Of a stretch of DNA of 5,247 bases, positions 1-5,247 are shown piece by piece. The DNA comes from Pseudomonadota bacterium (GTDB lineage: Bacteria > Pseudomonadota > Alphaproteobacteria > Sphingomonadales > Sphingomonadaceae), in NCBI GenBank assembly GCA_023432995.1, contig JAEZES010000098.1:1-5247 (forward strand), read 5' to 3'. Each line of letters begins with the position of its first letter. Positions within the stretch are counted from its first letter, which is position 1. Both the position numbers and the translations under genes were made by a program. The notes under the pieces are model-generated. The model saw only the letters and a program-made list of their open reading frames with translations. It had not been told where the DNA came from and did no database searches.

Positions 1-1
1 G

Positions 2-1039
2 AGCCGGGCCGCCGACGGCAGCCCGCTGGCCAAGCTCTCGGCCAACGAGAATCCGCTCGGCACGAGCCCCGCGGCGCTGGCCGCGCGCGCCGGGGCGCCG
101 CCGCCCGCGCTCTATCCCGACCCGGACAGCACCGGGTTGCGCGAGGCGCTCGGTGCGCTGCACGGGATCGACCCGGCGCGGATCGTCTGCGGCACCGGCT
201 CGGGCGAGCTGCTGGCGGTCGCGGCGAGCGCCTTCGCCGGGCCGGGCGACGAAGTGCTCTACGCGCGCTACGGCTTCTCGCTCTACGAGATCGTCGCCCG
301 CCGCTGCGGGGCGACTCCGGTCGAGGCGCCCGACGCCGATTACGCGACCGACGTCGATGCCCTGCTCGCGGCGGTCACCGAGCGCACCCGGCTGGTGTTC
401 GTCGCCAACCCGAACAACCCGACCGGCAGCTTCCTGCCGCGCGCCGAGCTCGCCCGGCTTCACGCCGGCCTGCCCGGCGACGTCCTGCTGGTGCTCGACC
501 AGGCCTATGCCGAATACGTCGCCCCCGGTGACGACGACGGCGGCCTGGAGCTGGCCGCGCAGCACGCCAACGTGCTGGTCACGCGCACCTTTTCGAAGGC
601 CTACGGGCTCGCCGGCGAACGCGTCGGCTGGGCGACCGGGGCCCCCGGCCTGATCGACGTGCTCAACCGCATTCGCGGGCCGTTCCCGGTGAACGCCGGG
701 GCGCAGGCGGTGTGCACGGCGGCGGTGGCCGACCAGGCTTTCGTCGTGCGCTCGCGCGAGCCCAACCGCGCCGAGCGAACCCGGTTCGTCACGGCGATCG
801 AAGCGCTCGGCAATCACGGCTTGCGCGCGCTGCCGAGCGAGGCCAACTTCGTGCTCGTGCTGTTCGAGGGGGGACTGACGGCCGACGCGGCGCTGCACGG
901 GCTGGCCGACGCCGGCTACGCGGTGCGTCACTTGCCCGGCCAGGGGCTGCCGCACGGGCTGCGCATCACGATCGGCACGAGAGTGCAGATGGACGGTGTC
1001 GCGGCCGCACTCAGGGCCCTGGCGGAGGGCGGGCAATGA
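2..1039 (+). CDS. hisC: Histidinol-phosphate aminotransferase, 5' end outside window
   Basis: This is a PLP-dependent fold-type I aminotransferase that converts imidazole-acetol phosphate and glutamate to histidinol phosphate in cytosolic histidine synthesis. The frame is open from base 2, giving 345 visible residues. HisC hallmarks begin at once: K-L-S-A-N-E-N-P-L-G at residues 11-20 and Y-P-D-P-D-S at 38-43. These lie before the first possible internal start (TTG at 137), so the true start is upstream and only about 20-30 residues should be missing. Other landmarks are G-T-G-S-G-E (64-69, cofactor phosphate region), N-P-N-N-P-T-G (136-142), D166 and Y169 (D-Q-A-Y, pyridine-ring contacts), the Schiff-base lysine K199 in T-F-S-K-A-Y-G-L-A-G, R207, and the C-terminal L-R-I-T-I-G-T with R321 for the substrate carboxylate. 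The stop overlaps the tyrA start. Family knowledge: HisC-type enzymes in some bacteria also transaminate aromatic substrates, which would suit the tyrA partner; that role here is inference. Confidence 0.95.
   Translation, partial: SRAADGSPLAKLSANENPLGTSPAALAARAGAPPPALYPDPDSTGLREALGALHGIDPARIVCGTGSGELLAVAASAFAGPGDEVLYARYGFSLYEIVARRCGATPVEAPDADYATDVDALLAAVTERTRLVFVANPNNPTGSFLPRAELARLHAGLPGDVLLVLDQAYAEYVAPGDDDGGLELAAQHANVLVTRTFSKAYGLAGERVGWATGAPGLIDVLNRIRGPFPVNAGAQAVCTAAVADQAFVVRSREPNRAERTRFVTAIEALGNHGLRALPSEANFVLVLFEGGLTADAALHGLADAGYAVRHLPGQGLPHGLRITIGTRVQMDGVAAALRALAEGGQ
1024..1029 (+). promoter_or_regulatory. Ribosome binding site of tyrA inside hisC
   Basis: GGAGGG lies six bases before the ATG at 1036, within the last codons of hisC. 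It supports the ATG that overlaps the hisC stop as the true tyrA start, rather than the far upstream in-frame ATG at 712. Confidence 0.7.
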
Positions 1040-1947
1040 GTTTCGAGCACGTCGCGATCGTCGGCCTCGGGCTGCTCGGAGGCTCGATCGGGCTTGCGGT
1101 CCGCCAGCACCTGCCCGGCGTCAAGACGACGGGCTACGACAGCGACCCGCAGGTCCGCCAGCGCGCCATAGAGCGCGGGCTGGCCGAAACGATCTGCGAA
1201 TCCGCCGCCGAGGCCGTCGACGGCGCCGACCTGGTGATCCTGTGCGTCCCGGTCGGGGCGATGGAGGAGGCCGGGCGCGAGATCTCCGGGGCGCTCAAGC
1301 CCGGCGCGGTGGTCAGCGACGTCGGCTCGTCCAAGCAGACCGTCAGCAACGCGCTCGCGCAGGCGTTGCCCGGCCACTGCGTGATCCCCGCGCACCCGGT
1401 TGCCGGCACCGAGCACAGCGGGCCCGATGCCGGCTTCGCCACGCTGTTCCACCACCGCTGGTGCATCGTCACACCGCCCGAGGGGGCGGACCCGGCCAAG
1501 GTCGCGGCGCTGGTCGAATTCTGGGAATCGCTGGGCGCGATGGTCGACACGATGGACGTCGCCCACCACGACCTCGTGCTCGCGGTGACCAGCCACATCC
1601 CGCACCTGATCGCCTACACGATCGTCGGCACCGCCTCCGAACTCGAGAACGTCACCCGCAGCGAGGTCATCAAGTACTCGGCCGGCGGCTTCCGCGACTT
1701 CACCCGCATCGCCGCCTCGGACCCGACGATGTGGCGCGACGTGTTCCTGCACAACCGCGACGCGGTGCTCGAGATGCTCGACCGCTTCCTGACCGACCTT
1801 GCGCTGATGCGCGAAGCGATCCGCGCGCGCGACGGCGAGACCATGTTCGAGGTGTTCAGCCGGACGCGGTCGATCCGGCGGTCGATCGTCGCGCTGGGGC
1901 AGGACGACGCGAGGCCCGACTTCGGGCGCAAGCATAACGGGGATTAG
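1036..1947 (+). CDS. tyrA: Prephenate/arogenate dehydrogenase (TyrA/TyrC family)
   Basis: This cytosolic enzyme oxidatively decarboxylates prephenate (to 4-hydroxyphenylpyruvate) and/or arogenate (to tyrosine). The protein has 303 residues, normal for a single-domain member. The N-terminal Rossmann fold shows G-L-G-L-L-G (10-15), and D35 at the end of the second strand favours NAD over NADP. D95-V-G-S-S-K100 follows, then A-H-P-V-A-G-T-E with the presumed catalytic H120. The helical C-terminal domain carries D-V-A-H-H-D...T-S-H-I-P-H and G-G-F-R-D-F-T-R-I-A...M-W-R-D, the usual substrate-binding segments. There is no C-terminal ACT domain and no fused chorismate mutase, so feedback inhibition by tyrosine may be weak, as described for the Zymomonas mobilis TyrC type (inference). 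The ATG overlaps the hisC TGA and has a good ribosome site, indicating translational coupling. Which substrate is preferred cannot be read from the sequence. Confidence 0.94.
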   Translation: MSFEHVAIVGLGLLGGSIGLAVRQHLPGVKTTGYDSDPQVRQRAIERGLAETICESAAEAVDGADLVILCVPVGAMEEAGREISGALKPGAVVSDVGSSKQTVSNALAQALPGHCVIPAHPVAGTEHSGPDAGFATLFHHRWCIVTPPEGADPAKVAALVEFWESLGAMVDTMDVAHHDLVLAVTSHIPHLIAYTIVGTASELENVTRSEVIKYSAGGFRDFTRIAASDPTMWRDVFLHNRDAVLEMLDRFLTDLALMREAIRARDGETMFEVFSRTRSIRRSIVALGQDDARPDFGRKHNGD

Positions 1948-1966
1948 AGGGAGCCTACTCTCCCTC
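1947..1966. terminator. Possible bidirectional stem-loop at convergent gene ends
   Basis: A perfect 7-base inverted repeat (GAGGGAG at 1947-1953, CTCCCTC at 1960-1966) with a 6-base loop spans the 7-base gap between two convergent stop codons. The position is right for a shared terminator. However, neither side is followed by a T tract, so it is at best a weak intrinsic terminator or an mRNA 3'-end hairpin. The purine-rich left arm could also arise by chance. Confidence 0.35.
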
Positions 1967-3190
1967 CGGCGTCAGCAGAAACACCGCCGTATCCCGCGGC
2001 CCAACGCTGACTTCCAGCGGCTCACGCGTGGTCCCGCGCGTCTCGCCGGTCCATTCGTCGCGAAGGCGGTAGTGCCGCTCGCCGATGCGGGCGAACTTCT
2101 GGTGCAGGTCGTCCGACAAGGGGTGCTCGGCGAAATCGATCCGCTGTCGCCGCGCGCCGTCGGAGCGGTTGAGGACCGCAAGCGCCCACCGCTCGCCCGA
2201 CAGCGGCCGCGCCCAGACCTCGATCTCGGGCGTGCGCAGCCAGGCGAAACCCTGCAGCCCGAGCGGATCCTGGTCGATCGCGACGATCCGCCGGTTGGTC
2301 AGGATCGCGGCGATCTCGGGCTTCATTGCGACCACGTCGGTCCCCGCGATCAGCGGCGCCGCCAGCATCGCCCACAGCGCGAAGTGCGAGCGGTTCTCCG
2401 CCAGCGTCGGCAGGTTGCCGACTTCGAGCATGTCGGGATCGTTCCACGCCCCGGGGCGGGCATGCCCCTGCAGGCCGGCCTGCTTGTCGAGGATGTTGAG
2501 CACCCCGAAGCTGCTCCAGTTGCCGTGGCCGAGCTCGCAGTTCCAGCAATTGACGATGTCGCCGGTGGTGCGCCACAGGTGGCCGACCTCGCCGGCCCAT
2601 TCCCACGGCCGGTTCTCGCCCCACTCGCAGATTGAGAACACGATCGGCCGCCCGGCGGCGCGCAGTGCGTCGCGCATCGTCGTGTAGGCCTCGCGCGGGT
2701 TGCGCTGGGCCGCGCCGGTGCCGGTGTTGCACCAGTCGTACTTGAGGTAGTCGACACCCCAGCGGGCGAACTGCAGCGCGTCCTGGTACTCGTGGCCCTG
2801 GCTGCCCGCGCGCCCGGCGCAGGTCTTCGCGCCGGCGTCGGAATAGATGCCGAGCTTGAGCCCGCGAGCGTGGACGTAGTCGGCCAGCGCCTTGATCCCC
2901 GAGGGGAAGCGCCGCGGGTCAGGCTGGAGGAAGCCGTCGGCGTCGCGCTCGCCCTGCCAGCAGTCGTCGATGTTGACGTAGAGGTAGCCGGCGTCGCGCA
3001 TGCCGTTGGCGACCATCGCGTCGGCGGTCCGGCGGATCAGCGTCTCGTCGATCTCGCACCCGTAGTGGTTCCAGCTGTTCCAGCCCATCGGTGGGGTCAG
3101 TGCCAGGTCGGCGAACTTCTGCCCCGCGGCGGGCGCGGCAGCCAGTGCCAGCGCCGGTGCCAACAGTGCCGCGGCGATCGACTTGTGCAT
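1955..3190 (-). CDS. Exported GH27 alpha-galactosidase
   Basis: This retaining glycoside hydrolase of family 27 is predicted to release terminal alpha-linked galactose from oligosaccharides such as melibiose, raffinose or galactomannan side chains. The protein has 411 residues, typical for a bacterial GH27 with a (beta/alpha)8 barrel followed by a C-terminal beta-sandwich (roughly from residue 320). Residues 1-23 form a Sec signal peptide: K3, an Ala/Leu-rich core, and likely cleavage near A-A-G-Q. There is no lipobox cysteine, so a periplasmic or secreted location is expected. Landmarks are P-P-M-G-W-N-S-W-N (33-41), N-I-D-D-C-W (73-78), the nucleophile D152 in L-K-Y-D-W-C-N, C-E-W-G (188-191), the acid/base D211 in W-R-T-T-G-D-I, and W-N-D-P-D-M-L (249-255). 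E189 and the D75-D76 pair fit galactosidase specificity rather than N-acetylgalactosaminidase or arabinopyranosidase. C45/C77 and C124/C154 fit family disulfides. The gene starts 18 bases after plsC and has a strong ribosome site, so co-transcription is likely. The natural substrate is unknown. Confidence 0.93.
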   Translation of the reverse strand: MHKSIAAALLAPALALAAAPAAGQKFADLALTPPMGWNSWNHYGCEIDETLIRRTADAMVANGMRDAGYLYVNIDDCWQGERDADGFLQPDPRRFPSGIKALADYVHARGLKLGIYSDAGAKTCAGRAGSQGHEYQDALQFARWGVDYLKYDWCNTGTGAAQRNPREAYTTMRDALRAAGRPIVFSICEWGENRPWEWAGEVGHLWRTTGDIVNCWNCELGHGNWSSFGVLNILDKQAGLQGHARPGAWNDPDMLEVGNLPTLAENRSHFALWAMLAAPLIAGTDVVAMKPEIAAILTNRRIVAIDQDPLGLQGFAWLRTPEIEVWARPLSGERWALAVLNRSDGARRQRIDFAEHPLSDDLHQKFARIGERHYRLRDEWTGETRGTTREPLEVSVGPRDTAVFLLTPEGE

Positions 3191-3194
3191 CTCC

Positions 3195-3199
3195 CCTCC
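3195..3199 (-). promoter_or_regulatory. Ribosome binding site of the GH27 gene
   Basis: On the minus strand GGAGG, within a longer G/A-rich run, lies four bases before the ATG at 3190. It fixes the start that gives a proper signal peptide. It fills most of the 18-base gap after plsC, leaving no room there for a separate promoter. Confidence 0.7.
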
Positions 3200-3208
3200 C
3201 CCTGGCCG

Positions 3209-3889
3209 TCAGCCGTTGAGCGCGTTGATCGCGGCGTGGACCCGCGCTTCGATCTCCTCGCGTGGCAGCCCGGGCTCGATCGGCTCGCCGAATTGCAGCG
3301 TGATCGTGCCCGGCCGCTTCCACCTGCGATGATAGAGCGGACCGCTGTCCACCGCCACCGGCACGACCGGCAGGCCGAGCAGCTTGTACAGCCCGGCGAA
3401 GCCCGACTGCAGCGGCGGGCGCTCGCCGTGCGGCACGCGCGTGCCCTCGGGGAAGATCGCCAGCGGCCGTCCGCTGCCGAGAAACGGGCGCGCATCGGCG
3501 AGCATCAGGCGCAACCCTTTCGCTCCGAGGTCGCGTCGCACCATCACCGAACCGTAGGCCCGCGCCGCCCGGCCCCAGCCCGGGATGCGGTAGAGCTCTT
3601 CCTTGCCGAACGGCACCGGGAACTCGAGCACGGTCGGCAGGTCGATCGCCTCGAAGAAGCTCTCGTGCTTGAACGCGTAGAGCACCGCGCCGGGCAGCTT
3701 GGTGCCGCTTTCGCGCACGCGGATGCCGAGCAGCGCACGCAGGCACCAGCGGTGAAACCGCGACCAGCTGTCGGGAAACACGCGCATCCGCGCGGGCCAC
3801 ACGAGCGCCGCCACGACCGAGCCGGCCACGAACCCGACGCTCGCCCCATAGAACACCAGGTAGAACGCCAGGCTGCGGACGACCGCCAT
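3209..3889 (-). CDS. plsC: PlsC-type 1-acyl-glycerol-3-phosphate acyltransferase
   Basis: This is a member of the lysophospholipid acyltransferase family. The likely reaction is acylation of lysophosphatidic acid to phosphatidic acid at the inner membrane, a step of phospholipid synthesis. The protein has 226 residues, with an N-terminal hydrophobic segment at about 7-31 for membrane anchoring. The four family blocks are present: K-H-E-S-F-F-E (H75 with E80, an H-X4-E form of the usual H-X4-D catalytic pair), G-K-E-E-L-Y-R-I-P-G-W-G (95-106), F-P-E-G-T-R (146-151) and a later V-P-V-A-V. The chosen ATG at 3889 starts directly at the membrane segment, 5 bases after the stop of the DUF218 gene. 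The same frame stays open upstream to 4390, but that part lies antisense-free inside the neighbouring gene and has no family similarity. No clear Shine-Dalgarno precedes this ATG, so translation may be coupled to the upstream gene. A different acyl acceptor (for example an ornithine-lipid or other lysolipid) cannot be excluded. Confidence 0.9.
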   Translation of the reverse strand: MAVVRSLAFYLVFYGASVGFVAGSVVAALVWPARMRVFPDSWSRFHRWCLRALLGIRVRESGTKLPGAVLYAFKHESFFEAIDLPTVLEFPVPFGKEELYRIPGWGRAARAYGSVMVRRDLGAKGLRLMLADARPFLGSGRPLAIFPEGTRVPHGERPPLQSGFAGLYKLLGLPVVPVAVDSGPLYHRRWKRPGTITLQFGEPIEPGLPREEIEARVHAAINALNG

Positions 3890-3894
3890 CGCTG

Positions 3895-4425
3895 TCAGCC
3901 CGGCAGGACCTGGACCAGCCAGGTCGCCAGCAGCTTGTGGTATTCGAGGAACAGCGTCCGCAGCGAGGGTTCGGTCCGCACCGCGTCGCGCAACACCGTG
4001 GCGTCTTCGGGCAGCGCGTTTTCGAGCTCGAGCGCGGCGCGGCGCATGTGCCAGTCGCTGGTCACGAGGCGCAGCGAGCGGACCTTGTGCTGCGCCACCC
4101 ACTCGGACGTCTCGCGCGCGTTGCCGCGCGTGTCGAGCGCGGCGAAACCGAGCGTCACGCAGCAGTCCATCAGCTCCGCCGGCACGTCGTACTCGGCGGC
4201 GAACTCGCCCGGGCGCACGTCCTCGTCGACCCCGGTCACGAGCAGCGCGCGCGAGGTGCGCCGCTCGAGCAGGGCCAGCCCGCGCTGGATCCGCCCGTTG
4301 CCGCCGGTCGGAACGACGATCGCGTCGGTCCGCTCGGCACCGAGCGGCTGCGGCAGCGCTATTGCGAACCACAGGAAGCCGCACGCCCACAGCACGACCG
4401 CCAGCGCCACGACCCGCCGGATCAC
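3895..4425 (-). CDS. YdcF/DUF218 family membrane-anchored protein
   Basis: This 176-residue protein belongs to the YdcF/SanA/ElyC (DUF218) family, whose biochemical role is poorly known. ElyC and SanA in Escherichia coli are linked to envelope integrity and undecaprenyl-phosphate or cell-wall metabolism. One N-terminal membrane segment (about 5-24) is followed by the soluble domain. D34-A-I-V-V-P-T-G-G opens the Rossmann-like fold, R45-I-Q-R-G-L-A-L-L follows, then L-L-V-T-G-V (61-66), G-N-A-R-E-T (101-106) and L-V-T-S-D-W-H-M-R-R-A (120-130), the most diagnostic block. The start is GTG at 4425, whose GTGA overlaps the ftsX stop. The open frame extends much further upstream, but only as a shadow of ftsX. 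Position between ftsX and plsC, with a 4-base overlap on one side and 5 bases on the other, argues for co-expression and an envelope role (inference). Confidence 0.88.
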   Translation of the reverse strand: MIRRVVALAVVLWACGFLWFAIALPQPLGAERTDAIVVPTGGNGRIQRGLALLERRTSRALLVTGVDEDVRPGEFAAEYDVPAELMDCCVTLGFAALDTRGNARETSEWVAQHKVRSLRLVTSDWHMRRAALELENALPEDATVLRDAVRTEPSLRTLFLEYHKLLATWLVQVLPG

Positions 4426-5247
4426 AGCATCCGCCTCAGCGCGGCGAGCACGGTGATCCGCGCGGTCAGCATCGCCTGCACTATGCCGATCAGCGGGATC
4501 GCCGCAAGCAGGACCCAGTCGACCGGGCGCAACCCGCCGCCTGCGACCATGCCCGAGCCGAGTTCGGCGAACTTGCGCCCGAACAGCAGCACTGCCGCGA
4601 CCCCGAGAGCCAGCCCCGCCGCCCCGCCGAGCGCGGCGTCGAGGCCGATCGAGCGCTGGAAGATGCGCGCGATCTGTCCGTCGGTCCCGCCGAGCAGGTG
4701 GATGATCTCGATCGTCTCGCGGTTCGAGCCGAGCGCGCTGCGCGCGGCCAGCCACACCGCGGCCGCGGTCGTCGCCGCCAGCAGCACGATCAGGCCCACC
4801 GCCAGCAGCTGCAGCGAGCGAACGGCCTCGAACACCGGGGCCAGCCAGCCGGCCTGGGCGTCGACCCGTGCCGACGGGACCGAGGCGGTCAGCGTACGCC
4901 GCAGCTCCTCGAGCCGACGCGGGGTCACCGGGCCGACCAGGCGCACGTCGATCAGCGCCGGCATCGGGATCGCCTCGTCCGCCGACAGCGCCTGCGGGCC
5001 GAGCCACGGCTCGAGCAGTTCGGCGAGCTCGGAATCGGGCACGCGGCGCACCTCCGCCACCCCCTCGAGGTTGCTCAAGACCGCCACCGCCACTTCGGCC
5101 TGGCGTTCGCGCTCCGTCGGCCCGCCCTCGATAACCTGCACGGTCAGCCCGCCGGCGATCTCAGCGCGGGCATTGCCGGCGAGGTTGCGCAGGGCCAGCC
5201 CGGCGCCGGCGGCGAGCACGGTCAGCGCGATCATGATCGCGATGACC
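4422..5247 (-). CDS. ftsX: Cell division protein FtsX, 5' end outside window
   Basis: This is the membrane subunit of the FtsEX ABC-type complex, which sits at the divisome and passes ATP-driven conformational change to periplasmic peptidoglycan hydrolase activators. The C-terminal 274 residues are visible. Numbering from the internal ATG at 5234, the end of the first membrane segment spans 1-15, a periplasmic domain lies at about 17-138, and three more membrane segments lie at about 141-163, 195-218 and 240-260. The cytoplasmic loop N-R-E-T-I-E-I-I-H-L-L-G-G-T-D (171-185) is the conserved FtsX block that faces FtsE. The ATG at 5234 is not the start: the frame continues upstream with hydrophobic residues (V-I-A-I) that belong to the same membrane helix. 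The missing part should be the short cytoplasmic N-terminus, and ftsE is expected next beyond the window. The stop codon overlaps the GTG start of the DUF218 gene. Confidence 0.9.
   Translation of the reverse strand, partial: VIAIMIALTVLAAGAGLALRNLAGNARAEIAGGLTVQVIEGGPTERERQAEVAVAVLSNLEGVAEVRRVPDSELAELLEPWLGPQALSADEAIPMPALIDVRLVGPVTPRRLEELRRTLTASVPSARVDAQAGWLAPVFEAVRSLQLLAVGLIVLLAATTAAAVWLAARSALGSNRETIEIIHLLGGTDGQIARIFQRSIGLDAALGGAAGLALGVAAVLLFGRKFAELGSGMVAGGGLRPVDWVLLAAIPLIGIVQAMLTARITVLAALRRML

Noticed and set aside
137..139. TTG at 137 as the start of hisC
   Set aside because: Conserved HisC motifs (N-E-N-P-L-G and Y-P-D) are encoded in the same frame before it, so the gene simply begins upstream of the window.
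712..1035. A longer tyrA starting at the in-frame ATG at 712
   Set aside because: The added 108 residues are Arg/Ala/Gly-rich and lie wholly inside hisC in another frame. The ATG at 1036 has a ribosome site and begins directly at the Rossmann fold.
928..1935. A 335-codon minus-strand open frame opposite tyrA
   Set aside because: It is antisense to a clear prephenate dehydrogenase. The product is low-complexity Arg/Asp/Val-rich sequence without domains, so it is a composition artefact.
3890..4390. An N-terminally extended acyltransferase reaching 4390
   Set aside because: The extension is Arg/Ala-rich and overlaps the DUF218 gene, which has clear motifs in its own frame. The PlsC membrane anchor begins right after the ATG at 3889.
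2792..4456. A 554-codon + strand open frame opposite the GH27, plsC, DUF218 and ftsX genes
   Set aside because: It lies antisense to four recognisable genes. Its product is Arg/Ala/Pro/His-rich with no family motif. Long antisense frames are expected at this GC content because stop codons are rare.
5232..5234. ATG at 5234 as the start of ftsX
   Set aside because: It would cut the first membrane helix. The frame continues with hydrophobic residues to the window edge, and FtsX proteins have a cytoplasmic N-terminus before this helix.

Overview
The window is a dense, very GC-rich stretch (G or C at nearly every third codon position) with six protein genes and almost no intergenic DNA. The gene families and their order suggest an alphaproteobacterium, most likely a sphingomonad (Sphingomonadales, Erythrobacter/Sphingomonas-like). 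This placement rests on remembered synteny (hisC-tyrA facing an ftsX / DUF218 / plsC group) and protein style, not on a database search.

Layout. On the + strand, bases 2-1039 hold the 3' part of a histidinol-phosphate aminotransferase gene (hisC, 5' end outside the window). It overlaps the complete prephenate/arogenate dehydrogenase gene (tyrA/tyrC type, 1036-1947) by an ATGA. Two amino-acid biosynthesis steps, histidine and tyrosine, are therefore translationally coupled. On the - strand, reading right to left, are ftsX (4422 to beyond 5247, 5' end outside), a YdcF/DUF218 membrane-anchored protein (3895-4425, GTG start overlapping the ftsX stop), a PlsC-type lysophospholipid acyltransferase (3209-3889) and an exported GH27 alpha-galactosidase (1955-3190). 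Gaps between the - strand genes are -4, 5 and 18 bases, so they look like one envelope-related operon ending in the glycosidase. The two gene sets converge with stop codons only 7 bases apart, at a short inverted repeat.

How the genes relate. FtsX (divisome ABC-type membrane subunit), the DUF218 protein and PlsC (phosphatidic acid synthesis) all act at the cell envelope. The GH27 enzyme is a carbohydrate-scavenging or cell-surface hydrolase and is the least expected member. It sits where, as I recall, related genomes have tyrA directly facing plsC, so it may be an added 'cargo' gene that uses the operon's transcription.

I found no RNA gene, CRISPR array, insertion sequence or phage feature. 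No stretch longer than 18 bases lies outside a gene. I do not see a clearly novel system; the points most worth checking are the GH27 insertion and its operon placement, and the unexplained DUF218 partner of ftsX and plsC.
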